DNA of 64,000 nt from Staphylococcus epidermidis (GTDB lineage Bacteria; Bacillota; Bacilli; Staphylococcales; Staphylococcaceae): contig NZ_AP019721.1 in NCBI RefSeq assembly GCF_006742205.1, forward strand, positions 1,426,001-1,490,000. Reading direction: 5' to 3'. The translations under genes and the position numbers were made by a program. A model generated the notes under the pieces. It did not search any database and was not told the DNA's origin. It was given only the letters and a program-made list of their open reading frames with translations. This document shows positions 30,677-42,015 of the stretch, piece after piece. How positions within the stretch are numbered: position 1 is the stretch's first letter; each line of letters opens with the position of its first letter.

Positions 30677-32488
30677 TTATGAATTTTCTTTTATTTGATA
30701 TGTTAATACTTCTAATTCATCTACTAAATTTGAAATATAGTTAATTGTCTCTTTTAAAGGGGCGTCAGTCGTAATATCAACGCCAGCTATTTGCGCCAAT
30801 TCAATTGGAGATTGACTACCACCAGCTTGTAGCGTTTTTAACCAGCGATCAACAGCAGGTTGACCTTCTTTCTTGATACATTGTGATACAACTGTACCAA
30901 TTGTCAATCCAGCAGAGTACGTATATGAGTACAATCCCATATAATAATGTGGTTGTCTCATCCATGTTAATTCAACCCCATCTGTCATTTCAACAGTGTC
31001 ACCGAAAAATGCTTTATAAGTGTTCAACATTATTTCATTTAGCAGTGGGGCAGTTAATGACTCTCCATTGTCGACTCGGCTATACACTTCACGTTGATAA
31101 GCTGCTTCTAAAAGGTGGGTAACCATATTATGATAATAAGTTCGAGATAAAATCGAACCAATAACCCAACGTTTAAATCGAGGATTATTACTACTATTAA
31201 ATAAGTAATTTGCCATCAACATTTCATTCATTGTGGAAGGTGCTTCTACAAAATACATAGACGCTTCAGATTCCAACAAATTTTGATGATTCTGCGCTAA
31301 TGTAAAATGACCTGCATGTCCTAATTCATGCGCAAGAACGAATGTTTCAGCCATTTTCCCAGTCCATGAAATAAATACATATGAATGTGTAATGTATGGA
31401 CTTGCACAATATGCTCCAGTATCTTTTCCTTTATTCTGAGCAAAATCAATCCAACGGTAATCATAGGCAGACTCTAACATTTTGACATAATCATCACCAA
31501 GTACTTTGAGCGCTCCATAAATGTATTTTTTCGATTCTTCAATTGATATTTCTGGTTCAAAGTTAGGGTCTATTGAAATTTTTAAATCCTCAAATCGCAT
31601 TTTATCCAGGTTATGTACACGTTGAATAATTTTTGCATACTTTTGCATAACTGGGGCTAAATCACTCATAATGACATCAATTTGTCTATCGAACATATCT
31701 TTTGTTACTTCTTGATCTTGTAGTAGATAATCAATAACAGAATCATATCCTCGTAAATCCGCTTCAATCTTTTCTTGTTGGACTTGCATATTATATGTTG
31801 CGGCCGTCGTATGTTGATATTGTCGTAATGCATCACTAAAAGCTCTAAAACTTTTACGTCTAAATTCAGGAGATGGATGATCTTCATATTCATTTTCAAA
31901 TGTTGCATAATCCAATGGATAGGTAACACCCTCATAATCAAACGATTCAAAATTAATATCCAAACTCTTTGTAGTACCATACAATTCAAACGGACTTCTC
32001 AATGTTGGTGTTAATGTAGCTAATACTTTTTCAACATCAGCAGATAATTGATAAGGCTTACGATCTTGAAGTTGTTTAATAAAATGAGGGTATTTTGTTT
32101 GAGACCTCAATTCGCTTATTATCTCATCGGGTAACTCCAAAATCTCGGAATCAACAAAAGATAATAAACCAGCAAGTTTTCCAGAAGTCGTATTAAGTTT
32201 TGCGTTAACTTTTTGTGCTTCTTCATTAGACGTATCAACGCTTAATCTAAGTTCTGGATAATTATATAAACGATCTATTTCTATAAGTATCCTTTCATAT
32301 TCATCTAATGCCTTTTCTATTGTTTCTATGTTATTAAGTTTCTGATAATATGTATGATTAAAATCTAAAGACATTTGTACTACTTGTTCCAATGTTTGAT
32401 AGAATGCTTGATCACTTGTAAATAAATCTTTCAAATCCCAAGTTTCTTTTACCGGAACTTCTTCTCTCAAAGGTAAACCTTCACTCAT
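30677..32488 (-). CDS. pepF: oligoendopeptidase F
   Basis: The 603-residue M3-family metallopeptidase has the zinc motif HELGH (within FVLAHELGHAGHF) near residue 385 and the downstream glutamate in ESEASMYFVEAPS. The N-terminal region is helical and no signal peptide is present, so it acts in the cytosol on oligopeptides. The length is standard for PepF. AAAGGAG precedes the ATG. Confidence 0.95.
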   Translation of the reverse strand: MSEGLPLREEVPVKETWDLKDLFTSDQAFYQTLEQVVQMSLDFNHTYYQKLNNIETIEKALDEYERILIEIDRLYNYPELRLSVDTSNEEAQKVNAKLNTTSGKLAGLLSFVDSEILELPDEIISELRSQTKYPHFIKQLQDRKPYQLSADVEKVLATLTPTLRSPFELYGTTKSLDINFESFDYEGVTYPLDYATFENEYEDHPSPEFRRKSFRAFSDALRQYQHTTAATYNMQVQQEKIEADLRGYDSVIDYLLQDQEVTKDMFDRQIDVIMSDLAPVMQKYAKIIQRVHNLDKMRFEDLKISIDPNFEPEISIEESKKYIYGALKVLGDDYVKMLESAYDYRWIDFAQNKGKDTGAYCASPYITHSYVFISWTGKMAETFVLAHELGHAGHFTLAQNHQNLLESEASMYFVEAPSTMNEMLMANYLFNSSNNPRFKRWVIGSILSRTYYHNMVTHLLEAAYQREVYSRVDNGESLTAPLLNEIMLNTYKAFFGDTVEMTDGVELTWMRQPHYYMGLYSYTYSAGLTIGTVVSQCIKKEGQPAVDRWLKTLQAGGSQSPIELAQIAGVDITTDAPLKETINYISNLVDELEVLTYQIKENS

Positions 32489-32735
32489 TTATGACACTCC
32501 TTTATAAATCATTTAATGACATTATACTAAAATTCAATAACAAACTCACAAAGGACGCCTAAACAGATGATGTGTAACATTTAGTAATGTTATAATTAGT
32601 TTAATCATATTATGAGTATTAACATATTCTTGTTAAATAAATAATATTAAAAAATGATTACTTCTTAAGTCTGAATGATATTATATTAATAAGTTGTATA
32701 ATAGTAACTAAATATTACTTATAGGAGCACGTGCA

Positions 32736-33071
32736 ATGACAATATTTGATATGCCAAACTATTTGTGGATTACCATTCTTGGTATGATTTTATTAACTGT
32801 ATTTTACACACTTGTATTAAATAAATGGTTCCAGTCTGCAATCATTACTTTTGTAGTTTTAGCAGTACTTGCCTTTTTTATACCAAATTTTCAAAACATT
32901 TCATATCAACCACTGCTTGGATATGCAGGATTCTTAGGCATAATGAGCTTAATCATAAGCTTTCTTATTTGGTATTTTTCTAGAAACTGGAGAAAAAATC
33001 GTAGAAAAATAAAATTGGAAAAAGAGATTCGCAAATATGATGATGAAGAGTCACTTCGTCGTCATAAATAA
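32736..33071 (+). CDS. small membrane protein of unknown function
   Basis: The 111-residue protein has three hydrophobic segments (about residues 9-28, 33-49 and 60-83). A highly charged, basic C-terminal tail follows (RNWRKNRRKIKLEKEIRK), expected on the cytoplasmic side. Many staphylococcal genomes carry a similar gene, but I do not recognise a named family. ATAGGAG precedes the ATG. It is a single gene between pepF (divergent) and the Opp/Nik operon, ending at a terminator. Confidence 0.75.
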   Translation: MTIFDMPNYLWITILGMILLTVFYTLVLNKWFQSAIITFVVLAVLAFFIPNFQNISYQPLLGYAGFLGIMSLIISFLIWYFSRNWRKNRRKIKLEKEIRKYDDEESLRRHK

Positions 33072-33079
33072 CAACTTTT

Positions 33080-33119
33080 CAACTTTGCTACCATCTTATC
33101 TTAAGCAAAGTTGTTTTTT
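33080..33119 (+). terminator. intrinsic terminator
   Basis: CAACTTTGC pairs with GCAAAGTTG and is followed by six T residues. Confidence 0.88.
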
Positions 33120-33249
33120 ATTTCTTTTTTATCTCTTTTCCTATTAATTTAAAAAAAGTCATACTATAATAGATTTTGATGAAAACAATTTAATAAAATT
33201 TATTATTTAATATTTTTTATATTCGTTGAAAGTGAAAGGATGCCAACAT

Positions 33250-34251
33250 ATGTTTAAAATGATAATTTATAAACTTTCACAAATGATTGTCGTACTATTT
33301 ATATTAACTACAATCACATTTATATTAATGAAACTCTCTCCAGGTAATCCTGTAGACAAAATTTTACATCTTGATATTTCGCATGTATCTAATGAGCAAA
33401 TAGAAACGACAGAGAATAAGCTTGGCTTAAATAATCCTATTTTTATTCAATGGTGGGACTGGTTAAATCAATTGTTTCATTTTGATTTAGGAACAAGTTA
33501 TCAAACAAGCGAGCCTGTAATTAGGGAAATAGCAAATTATCTTGGTCCTACACTTATTATTACTTTTGGTACGCTTATAGTGTCATTAGTTATTTCTATA
33601 CCATTAGGGATTATAGCAGCGGTTTACTACCATAAAATTTGGGATAGGATAATCCGTGTTATGACATCATTATCCGTAAGCCTACCATCATTTTTTATCG
33701 GTCTTATCTTATTATATATATTTAGCTTGAAGTTGAATATTTTACCAACTTCAGATGAGGGGCGTTTCGTTTCATATATTTTACCAATAATTACCATGAG
33801 TATTGGAATGTGTGCTTATTATATTCGATTTATTCGTTCTACTTTATTAGAACAATATCAAACACCTATAGTTGAATCGTCTCGTCTCAGAGGTATGCCC
33901 GAAAGATATATACTTTTTCAAGATATCCTTAAACCTACGATACTACCAATCATACCTCTATTAGGATTATCCATTGGTAGTTTGATAGGTGGAACAGTAG
34001 TCATTGAAAATTTATTTGATATTCCTGGGTTAGGCTATTTTTTAGTTGACAGTATAAAGTCGAGAGATTATCCAGTCATTCAAGGTTGTGTATTATTTAT
34101 TGGTTTCTTTGTAGTGATTATAAACACAATTGCAGATTTACTTTCATTACTTATCGATCCTAAACAACGTTATGCTATTACTCAGAAAGAAACATCAAAG
34201 TTTAAATGGTTTAATTCACATAGAAAAGAAGGTCGTAACGATGAAGTTTAA
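33250..34251 (+). CDS. nikB: Opp/Nik-family ABC transporter permease (OppB/NikB type)
   Basis: The 333-residue permease has an N-terminal membrane segment and the block [10 protein letters not shown] typical of DppB/OppB/NikB proteins. The coupling motif is [14 protein letters not shown] near residue 195. In S. aureus the corresponding operon was first called opp2 and later shown to import nickel (NikBCDE); I assign this by gene order and remembered context. ATG 33250 has AAAGGATG upstream. The frame is open back to 33226 without a better site. The gene overlaps the next permease gene by 11 bases. Confidence 0.82.
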   Translation: MFKMIIYKLSQMIVVLFILTTITFILMKLSPGNPVDKILHLDISHVSNEQIETTENKLGLNNPIFIQWWDWLNQLFHFDLGTSYQTSEPVIREIANYLGPTLIITFGTLIVSLVISIPLGIIAAVYYHKIWDRIIRVMTSLSVSLPSFFIGLILLYIFSLKLNILPTSDEGRFVSYILPIITMSIGMCAYYIRFIRSTLLEQYQTPIVESSRLRGMPERYILFQDILKPTILPIIPLLGLSIGSLIGGTVVIENLFDIPGLGYFLVDSIKSRDYPVIQGCVLFIGFFVVIINTIADLLSLLIDPKQRYAITQKETSKFKWFNSHRKEGRNDEV

Positions 34252-35095
34252 GTTGTCAAAGAAAAACACTATATTTTTCATTTTTACGGTCTATATTATA
34301 TGTCTTATTGTATTGCAATTTATAATCAATGATGAAGCTGCGTATCAGGTACATTTGTCAAACTCATTTGAACCTATGAGTATGAATCATTTACTTGGCA
34401 CAGATGATTACGGACGTGATTTATTCAGTCGTTTAGTCGTGGGCTCTCGTGCAACATTGTTTGTTACACTACTTACTTTACTTTTCACTGTAGTGGTTGG
34501 AGTACCTTTAGGGTTACTTGCAGGCTATAAAAAAGGTTGGATTGATACGATTATCATGCGAATTATTGATATAGGATTAAGCATACCAGAATTCGTTATT
34601 ATGATTGCCTTAGCAAGTTTTTTTCATCCTAGTCTTTGGAATTTAGTAATAGCTATTACAATCATAAAATGGATGAATTATACTCGCGTGACAAGAGGGA
34701 TTGTCAATACCGAAATGAATCAATCGTATATACAGATGGCACAATTTTTTAATGTCTCAACTTTGAATATCTTATTTAAACACTTATTACCAAAAGTTTT
34801 ACCATCTATATTTGTTATTATGATAGTTGATTTTGGAAAAATCATTTTATACATTAGTTCATTATCATTTTTAGGTTTAGGTGCACAACCACCATCTCCA
34901 GAGTGGGGGGCAATGTTACAAGCAGGGCGTGAATTTATTACTTCACATCCTATCATGATTATCGCTCCAGCATCTTTGATATCAGGTACAATATTGATAT
35001 TTAATTTAACTGGTGATGCTGTAAGAGATCGTTTATTAGAACAAAGAGGTGTAAAAGTTGAAACTTTTAACAATAAAAAATCTAAACATCAATGA
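34241..35095 (+). CDS. nikC: Opp/Nik-family ABC transporter permease (OppC/NikC type)
   Basis: The 284-residue permease contains [19 protein letters not shown], the hallmark of the DppC/OppC/NikC family. A coupling region follows around [19 protein letters not shown]. Near the C-terminus is [14 protein letters not shown], the conserved family end. ATG 34241 lies inside the end of nikB, giving translational coupling. The longer frame from 34130 is unsupported. Its 3' end overlaps the first ATPase gene by 38 bases. Confidence 0.83.
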   Translation: MKFKLSKKNTIFFIFTVYIICLIVLQFIINDEAAYQVHLSNSFEPMSMNHLLGTDDYGRDLFSRLVVGSRATLFVTLLTLLFTVVVGVPLGLLAGYKKGWIDTIIMRIIDIGLSIPEFVIMIALASFFHPSLWNLVIAITIIKWMNYTRVTRGIVNTEMNQSYIQMAQFFNVSTLNILFKHLLPKVLPSIFVIMIVDFGKIILYISSLSFLGLGAQPPSPEWGAMLQAGREFITSHPIMIIAPASLISGTILIFNLTGDAVRDRLLEQRGVKVETFNNKKSKHQ

Positions 35096-35834
35096 TAAAG
35101 AAGGGCAAGCAATTATTAAAAATGTCGACTTAAATATATATAATCAATCTCTAAATGTCATTATAGGTGAAAGTGGTGCTGGAAAAAGTTTGACTGTTAA
35201 AGCAATATTAAATCATTTACCTACTCAGTTACATATGAGTTTCGATGAATTTAAAATGCAAGGTCAAAATACTTCTGGTATCAAGCAACTTTTAGGTAAA
35301 CATATCGGCTATATCTCTCAAAATTATGCTCAAAGTTTTAATGAATATACTCGTTTGGATAAACAACTTATAGCTATATATCGTTATCATTTTAATGTTT
35401 CTAAGGATAATGCATTGAAAAAGATAAAAAAAGCTTTAACTTGGGTTAACTTAAATGATGAATCAATCATTAATAAATATAGTTTCCAACTTTCAGGAGG
35501 ACAATTAGAGCGAGTTAATATTGCTAGCGTTTTAATGTTAGATCCAGAATTAATTATTGCAGATGAACCTGTTGCATCTTTAGATGTAGTGAACGGTCAT
35601 CAAATAATGCAACTCCTTCAACACATTGTTAAAGATCATCATAATACTGTATTACTTATCACTCATAACATGAATCATGTCCTCAAATATGCTGATTATT
35701 TTAATGTAATGAGAAATGGCATGATGATTGAATCTGGAGAAATAGACAAATTATTTAATCACCATCATCTTCATCGGTATACAGAACAATTATTAAACTA
35801 TAGAAGCAAGCTGCAAAAGGAGGACAACATCTAA
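35058..35834 (+). CDS. nikD: Opp/Nik-family ATP-binding protein (OppD/NikD type)
   Basis: The 258-residue ATPase has Walker A GESGAGKS, the signature [15 protein letters not shown], Walker [13 protein letters not shown] and the switch His in LITHNMNHV. The start is a TTG at 35058 preceded by AGAGGTG, overlapping the end of nikC. It is shorter than classical OppD and lacks the C-terminal cysteine-rich extension seen in many Opp/Dpp ATPases, in line with the Nik type. Confidence 0.82.
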   Translation: MKLLTIKNLNINDKEGQAIIKNVDLNIYNQSLNVIIGESGAGKSLTVKAILNHLPTQLHMSFDEFKMQGQNTSGIKQLLGKHIGYISQNYAQSFNEYTRLDKQLIAIYRYHFNVSKDNALKKIKKALTWVNLNDESIINKYSFQLSGGQLERVNIASVLMLDPELIIADEPVASLDVVNGHQIMQLLQHIVKDHHNTVLLITHNMNHVLKYADYFNVMRNGMMIESGEIDKLFNHHHLHRYTEQLLNYRSKLQKEDNI

Positions 35835-35836
35835 TT

Positions 35837-36535
35837 ATGATTCAATTTGATCATGTAGATTATTCATATCATCGAAAACAGCCTGTTTTAAAAGATATTA
35901 ATATAAGTATTCAACGTGGTGAAAAAATAGGGGTTTTAGGGGAAAGCGGTGCTGGAAAAAGTACTATTGGTTCTTTAATATTAGGTCAATTAAAGCCAAC
36001 AAAAGGAAAAATAAGTATCGATTCAGGAAAGGTTCTACCTATTTTTCAACATGCGACAGAAAGTTTTGATCGTCAATTCACGATTGAACAGTCTTTGAGA
36101 GAGCCACTTTTATTTTATCGACAATTAATACGACAAAATATCAAAAATATCATTCTTAACTATTTAATTGAATTTAATTTGTCTACAGATCTAATAACAA
36201 AGTTTCCTCAAGAGGTAAGTGGTGGGCAACTACAAAGATTAAATATTATACGTTCTCTCTTAGCACAACCAGATATATTGGTTTGTGATGAAATAACTTC
36301 GAACTTAGACGTCATGGCCGAACAAAATGTAATCAATATTTTACTTAACGAAAAAAACATTCAAAATAAAACACTAATCGTCATCTCGCATGATTTATCT
36401 GTTTTACAAAGGTTAACGAATAGGATAATAGTTATCAAAGACGGTCAAATAGTAGATGATTTTAAAAGTAAAGATTTATTTAGCCATAAAAGACATCCAT
36501 ATACAAAACTATTAATTCAAACGTATGAATATTGA
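35837..36535 (+). CDS. nikE: Opp/Nik-family ATP-binding protein (OppF/NikE type)
   Basis: The 232-residue ATPase has Walker [10 protein letters not shown], the signature VSGGQLQRLNIIRSL and Walker B ILVCDEITSNLD (Ile in place of the usual Pro). The switch His is in VISHDLSVL. It starts two bases after nikD, with AAAGGAGGA upstream, and pairs with NikD as the second motor domain. It is the last gene of the operon. No substrate-binding protein gene is present nearby. Confidence 0.82.
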   Translation: MIQFDHVDYSYHRKQPVLKDINISIQRGEKIGVLGESGAGKSTIGSLILGQLKPTKGKISIDSGKVLPIFQHATESFDRQFTIEQSLREPLLFYRQLIRQNIKNIILNYLIEFNLSTDLITKFPQEVSGGQLQRLNIIRSLLAQPDILVCDEITSNLDVMAEQNVINILLNEKNIQNKTLIVISHDLSVLQRLTNRIIVIKDGQIVDDFKSKDLFSHKRHPYTKLLIQTYEY

Positions 36536-36581
36536 ATATAGTCATAGTCATTTAAATGATTAAGATATTTTTCATTCACAT

Positions 36582-36628
36582 AATAACCCCCAAAAGTTGG
36601 AATTAAAATCTAACTTTTGGGGGTTATT
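36582..36628. terminator. terminator after the Opp/Nik operon
   Basis: A perfect 17-base inverted repeat (AATAACCCCCAAAAGTT at 36582) lies between the operon and the convergent HAD gene. Only short AT tracts follow, so it could work on both strands. Confidence 0.8.
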
Positions 36629-36668
36629 AGTTAATCATTTGAGTAAATTTTACCGCTATATAATCATT

Positions 36669-36761
36669 TTACTTTAGGAATGCCTGTTTAATTCTCTTTA
36701 GTTGTTCAATCGTTATTTGATTGCCACCTTCACCAAAATACCATGCATTGGACTCAAATTG
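36669..36761 (-). pseudogene. possible remnant of a gene C-terminus, 30 codons
   Basis: Immediately downstream of the HAD gene stop, the minus strand holds a 30-codon open stretch. It reads NAWYFGEGGNQITIEQLKRI and ends in a stop. It has protein-like composition but no start codon or ribosome binding site, and a stop lies just before it. It could be the tail of a decayed gene. I do not recognise the family. Chance is not excluded at this length. Confidence 0.3.
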
Positions 36762-36765
36762 TTAA

Positions 36766-37530
36766 TTACAGATATCGATCTAAAACCTCACATATTGCAT
36801 ATATTGTGTCATCAATAACTGTAATATTTTTATTTTTAAAAAATGATGTGTGTTCTATAAATTGATTAGTCACAAAATAACCTTGGCTCGCATGTTCAAG
36901 CATATGAACATCATTGTGATCATTACCAAAAGCGATATAATCACTATTAGTTCCTAAAATATATTGAATAGTAGTATACTTATCAACGCCACGTGCCGTT
37001 ACATCAATATAGGACTCACTGTAATGACGAATTAATTCAATACCATGAGACTGACTTACTAATTGATGAGCAATCATGTCAAAATCTTTGTTATCTATAT
37101 TTAATAGAATTGCTTTTATAGGATTTCGAATCTCATCCATATCTAGAGATTGTGCTTTACCATCAGGATCAATGCGTTGATACAGTTCATTATTACTATC
37201 CAAATTTGAAGCATAATTAAATTTATCATCAATGATGTATGATAATTGATATTTCTTTATAATTTTTTTAATTAGACTGATATCATGCTCATTGATTACC
37301 GAAACAATTTCGATTTGTCCATTTTTAGAGATAATTGAGCCATTACCACCAATCAAGGTATCATCCGCAAATTCAGGAATGACTGGAAGCAAGTCTCTAA
37401 TGGGACGTGCTGAAGCAAATATTACATTGTGATTAGCTTGACGTAGCTTGAAAAGTCGTTGCTTAATAGATGAATCGATGGAACATCCATCAAAACAAAT
37501 CGTACCATCAATATCAAAAATAAAATTCAT
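36766..37530 (-). CDS. HAD-superfamily Cof-type hydrolase
   Basis: The 254-residue protein begins MNFIFDIDGTICFDG with the nucleophile and acid/base aspartates (DxD). Other motifs are a serine (FASARP) and the C-terminal motif IAFGNDHNDVHMLEHA. A Cof-type cap domain lies between them. Such enzymes dephosphorylate sugar phosphates or related metabolites; the substrate is not predictable. It is divergent from the large gene-poor interval and convergent with the Opp/Nik operon. Confidence 0.88.
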   Translation of the reverse strand: MNFIFDIDGTICFDGCSIDSSIKQRLFKLRQANHNVIFASARPIRDLLPVIPEFADDTLIGGNGSIISKNGQIEIVSVINEHDISLIKKIIKKYQLSYIIDDKFNYASNLDSNNELYQRIDPDGKAQSLDMDEIRNPIKAILLNIDNKDFDMIAHQLVSQSHGIELIRHYSESYIDVTARGVDKYTTIQYILGTNSDYIAFGNDHNDVHMLEHASQGYFVTNQFIEHTSFFKNKNITVIDDTIYAICEVLDRYL

Positions 37531-38378
<848 letters not shown>

Positions 38379-38528
38379 TTGTATAGTTTTCATAATATGC
38401 TATGATTAAATATGTAGGGAGCAACATGAATTTTCATCCTAGACTCAAACATCCTACGCCGAGTGCTTTAGAGTACACAATCCTTCTCTAAAGCTAAACG
38501 AGCAGATTGGATATCTCAATCTGCTCGT
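38379..38528 (+). ncRNA. candidate small RNA or 21-codon leader near femB
   Basis: TTGTAT (38379) and TATGAT (38401), 16 bases apart, resemble a promoter. A GGGAG site precedes a 21-codon frame (38426-38491). The same stretch folds into two consecutive hairpins: GCTTTAGAG/CTCTAAAGC (38465-38494) and ACGAGCAGATTG/CAATCTGCTCGT (38498-38528). There is no clear T run on the plus strand, so this is a weak call. The second hairpin also serves as the femB terminator on the minus strand. Confidence 0.3.
38498..38528 (-). terminator. femAB terminator
   Basis: A 12-base perfect stem with a seven-base loop lies 22 bases after the femB stop. On the minus strand it is followed by TTTAGCTTT. Confidence 0.75.
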
Positions 38529-38550
38529 CATATACTTGTATCATTTATTT

Positions 38551-39804
38551 TTACTTTTTCAATTTATTACGTATGCAATCTAATGTATTGAATAACCAAT
38601 ATTTCACTTTATTGATTGGTTTATAGAAATCACCGATTAATTCCTCAATCCTAACATTAAAACCTCTCTTAAAGCGATAAACACCATAGTCTTCACTGTT
38701 TTCAGTAAAATCACCTGATAAGCCATAGAAATTATATCTATCATAACCGTTATCAAAACAATAATTAATCATGTGCCAATGCATTGCATATGGTCCCATA
38801 TATTGATTATATTTTTCTGAAGACCCTCCAGAGAAATAGTTCACTTCATATGCATTAGCAAAGTATACTCCTGAAGCTAAATTTAAAATTTCGCCATCTG
38901 TTTGACGTAATTCACTAGCTTGAAGCAATTCTTTTTTATCGTGATCAATTTGTTTATCTAACTCAGCTATTTTCTTTAACTGTTTATCTGTTTTATTTTC
39001 TTTCGCCATCATATCATCACGTCGATTTTCTTTATCATTTAGTGATTCTTGCAAATGTTGTATATATTCATTTAAATCTATGTAAGCTAAAGGAACTAAT
39101 ACTTTATCGCCATAATGCTCTATAAAGTTATAGAAATAATCGTCAGTTTTAGAAGCAAATCCAGTTCTAGCTTCAGTCTCTCGGTATAAGTCTAAGAATA
39201 AATCAAATTCATCCTTACTAAGAAATCTAACTTTCACACCGTAGTTTATCGCTTTATTAATATTTCGTTTTCTTTGACTATCAAACTCTTTCCTTAGAGA
39301 TGCAGGGGTTTTGCCTTCTAAATCTAATACCCCCATCCATCTAACTTGGCTGGAAGAATCATATTGGGTTGTAAATCCGTGATGATCATAACCATGTGAT
39401 TTAAATAGATTTACTAAAGCATCATTTTTTTCTGTTAAAGGATTAATATCTTTATCATAAACTTGATACAACCAGTAAGGATCTAATTTTACATATAAGC
39501 ATTGATGTTGATGTAAATATTTATCAAGCTCTTTTAAATAAAAATCCACTAAACCTAAATCTGAATAGTCCATTACAGGGCCTCTATTGGAATAATACAC
39601 ATAACTGCCCATTGTAGGGATTTTAGAAAACAGGCTAGCTGCTATCACTCTATTGTCGTCGTCTTTTACACCTAATAACACTACTTGAAACCCATCTGAT
39701 TCACGTGTAGCAATATTTTCCTTCACTTGGAAATAATGACTTTCTAATGATGGATTTTGTACAAAGTTTTCAAATTCTTTAACTGTTAACTCTGTAAATT
39801 TCAT
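38551..39804 (-). CDS. femB: glycyltransferase FemB (peptidoglycan interpeptide bridge)
   Basis: The 417-residue FemABX-family protein begins [15 protein letters not shown]. It has the two GNAT-like subdomains and an inserted helical coiled-coil arm around residues 245-295 ([18 protein letters not shown]). The conserved [10 protein letters not shown] block lies near the C-terminus. FemB adds glycines 4 and 5 (or serine-containing variants in some coagulase-negative species) to the interpeptide bridge from aminoacyl-tRNA. It follows femA after 25 bases and ends at a terminator. Confidence 0.96.
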   Translation of the reverse strand: MKFTELTVKEFENFVQNPSLESHYFQVKENIATRESDGFQVVLLGVKDDDNRVIAASLFSKIPTMGSYVYYSNRGPVMDYSDLGLVDFYLKELDKYLHQHQCLYVKLDPYWLYQVYDKDINPLTEKNDALVNLFKSHGYDHHGFTTQYDSSSQVRWMGVLDLEGKTPASLRKEFDSQRKRNINKAINYGVKVRFLSKDEFDLFLDLYRETEARTGFASKTDDYFYNFIEHYGDKVLVPLAYIDLNEYIQHLQESLNDKENRRDDMMAKENKTDKQLKKIAELDKQIDHDKKELLQASELRQTDGEILNLASGVYFANAYEVNYFSGGSSEKYNQYMGPYAMHWHMINYCFDNGYDRYNFYGLSGDFTENSEDYGVYRFKRGFNVRIEELIGDFYKPINKVKYWLFNTLDCIRNKLKK

Positions 39805-39829
39805 AATTAGATAATTCCCTTCTTAAAAT

Positions 39830-41083
39830 CTATTTCTTTAGTTTTTTAAGTGTTCTATAAATGTTATACATTGGTTTATTAATAGGTTTAATAAAGTCAC
39901 CAACGTATTCTATAACATCGGCATCATAGCCCTTTTTAAACTTAACTACGCCAGCATCTTCAGCATCTTCACTAAAGTCACCACTAATACCATAGAAATT
40001 ATACCGATTAATACCATGTTCAATTGCATAGTTAATCATCTTCCATTGAACCGCATAGCTCCCTGCAAAATGGCGATAACGATTTGAAGTTCCACCAGCG
40101 TAGTAAACTACTTCAAACGGATTAATTATAAAGAAGCCAGCAGAGATGGGTAATTCATTGCCATGTTCTTGTTTTAAGTTTTTAGCTTCATTAATTTTTT
40201 GCTGATTTGCATCGAGTTGTTGTTCTAAATTTTCCTTTTTGTTATGTGCTTTTTTATTCTCTGGACGTTTCTCAATGTCTTTTAAAGCTTTATTATAATC
40301 TTTATTAAGCACATTTCTTTCATTATTTAGTTCCTCTATATACTCATCAAAGTTAATATAGGCTAGTGGTACTAAAACACGGTCTTTATAATGTTTGAAT
40401 CTGTTGTAATAAAAACTATCTTCTCTATCTGCAAAATCTTTAGTTTCAGAGGTATCCTCCATAAATGACCTAAATATAGGTAACTCTTCTTCAGATAAAA
40501 AGCGGACTTTAACTCCATTTTTCTTAACTTTTTTAGTATTACGCTTTCTTAAACCATCCATGTTTTTTAAAACATCATTAGCACTTTTGTTTGCTAAATT
40601 TAGAACAGAATGATATCGGATTTGTAATACAGGATCAAATCCTTTGTGGAATCCTTCGTGTTTATATCCTAAACTCTCTAATTCATCAAAAATCCAATCA
40701 TGACCTGCATTTCCAGTTATTTCTCCCTCATGATTTAAATATTGATATGGAAGGTATGGGTCAACTCTTAAATATAAACAATTATATTTTTTTACATATT
40801 TACTCAATTCATTAAAGAAAAAATGTACAAGCTCTTTATTATTATAATCTATTACTGGACCGCGATTGGAATAAAAATATTTAAATATTTTCATTACAGG
40901 AACAGCTGTTAATAAACAAGCTGCAATCACTTCGTTATCATTATTTTTAATTCCAACTAAATGTGACTCGGTACCTTCAGCAACCTTTAATTCGTAATTA
41001 CCTTCCATTTGTGTAAAATGACTATATGTCATACGATCAGTAAAGTCACTAAATTCTTTAGCTGTCAAATTCGTAAACTTCAT
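39830..41083 (-). CDS. femA: glycyltransferase FemA (peptidoglycan interpeptide bridge)
   Basis: The 417-residue protein begins MKFTNLTAKEFSDFTDRM and has the FemA hallmarks YSNRGPVIDY, GFDPVLQIRYHSVL and MDGLRKRNTKKVKKNGVKVR. It also has the coiled-coil arm (KALKDIEKRPENKKAHNKK, about residues 255-273) and YNFYGISGDF. FemA adds glycines 2 and 3 to the lipid II pentaglycine bridge and is needed for methicillin resistance in S. aureus. I chose ATG 41083 to match the family start, with GGGAG upstream. The frame is open to 41098. Confidence 0.97.
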   Translation of the reverse strand: MKFTNLTAKEFSDFTDRMTYSHFTQMEGNYELKVAEGTESHLVGIKNNDNEVIAACLLTAVPVMKIFKYFYSNRGPVIDYNNKELVHFFFNELSKYVKKYNCLYLRVDPYLPYQYLNHEGEITGNAGHDWIFDELESLGYKHEGFHKGFDPVLQIRYHSVLNLANKSANDVLKNMDGLRKRNTKKVKKNGVKVRFLSEEELPIFRSFMEDTSETKDFADREDSFYYNRFKHYKDRVLVPLAYINFDEYIEELNNERNVLNKDYNKALKDIEKRPENKKAHNKKENLEQQLDANQQKINEAKNLKQEHGNELPISAGFFIINPFEVVYYAGGTSNRYRHFAGSYAVQWKMINYAIEHGINRYNFYGISGDFSEDAEDAGVVKFKKGYDADVIEYVGDFIKPINKPMYNIYRTLKKLKK

Positions 41084-41309
41084 CTTCATAACTCCCATTT
41101 ATATCTTTATATCTATTTCTTTTTATTTTTAGAAAAATAGGTCGTTTTACTTCACCTTTTATATTTAACATTCGGTTCATTTAATACTATTTATATTTCT
41201 AATCTAAACAAGTATACAATAGTTGTAGTGAAAACTAAAATATTATCCTGCAAAACTTTTATATAAAATTAAAAGTTAAATCTCGTTTATTCTGTTTATG
41301 TATAAAATA

Positions 41310-41339
41310 ATATGGGCTAAACACTAATGTCGCCCATAT
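41310..41339 (-). terminator. terminator of the DJ-1-like gene
   Basis: ATATGGGC pairs with GCCCATAT, followed by TATTTTAT on the minus strand. Confidence 0.75.
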
Positions 41340-41355
41340 CACTAATTATTTACTA

Positions 41356-42015
41356 TTATTTTAATTCATTTGCAAGTGCTTTACCAATGTCTTCACTTGA
41401 TTGGGGATTTTGTCCAGTGATAAATTGACCGTCTTTTTCTACGTGAGATGTAAAGTCATCTTTCACTACAAAATTTGCACCTTGCTCTTCTAATTTAGAT
41501 TGAGTTAAAAATGGTACTTTATTTTCAAATCCCATTGCTTTTTCTTCACTATCAGTAAATGAAGTTATTTTGACACCATCTACTAGATAGTGATTATTTG
41601 CATCTTTTACACCTACAAACGCACTAGGTCCATGACATACTGAAGAGATTATTTTATTACTATTTTTAAATTGAAGTAAAATATCAGCTAATTTCTCATT
41701 ATTGGCAAAATCGTATACAGTACCATGTCCACCTGGTAGATAAATAGCGTCATACTCATCTGCATTTACATTTTCGATACTAGGTGTATCGTTTAAGTGT
41801 GACACGAATTTAGCATACTGATTCAGTGATTCATTAGAAACAGAATTAGGATCAAGATTTACTTTTCCACCTTTAATAGAAATAACATCAACATTGATAC
41901 CTTCTTCAGTCAATATATTATATGGTGCTCCAGCTTCTTCTAACCATAATCCAGTTTCTGTACCGTCTGTAAATTGACTTGTACTTGTTAAAACAAATAA
42001 AACTTTTTTACTCAT
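41356..42015 (-). CDS. DJ-1/PfpI family protein, Hsp31-like (type 1 glutamine amidotransferase fold)
   Basis: The 219-residue protein starts MSKKVLFVLTSTSQF and has the nucleophile elbow SSVCHGPSA with the catalytic cysteine. A glutamate near the N-terminus (TETGLWLEE) and YLPGGHGTVYD complete the pattern. This fits Hsp31/glyoxalase III-like members that detoxify methylglyoxal or act as chaperones. ATG 42015 has AGAGGTG at a good distance; the GTG at 42027 lies within that site. It stands alone between femA and trpA. Confidence 0.87.
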   Translation of the reverse strand: MSKKVLFVLTSTSQFTDGTETGLWLEEAGAPYNILTEEGINVDVISIKGGKVNLDPNSVSNESLNQYAKFVSHLNDTPSIENVNADEYDAIYLPGGHGTVYDFANNEKLADILLQFKNSNKIISSVCHGPSAFVGVKDANNHYLVDGVKITSFTDSEEKAMGFENKVPFLTQSKLEEQGANFVVKDDFTSHVEKDGQFITGQNPQSSEDIGKALANELK

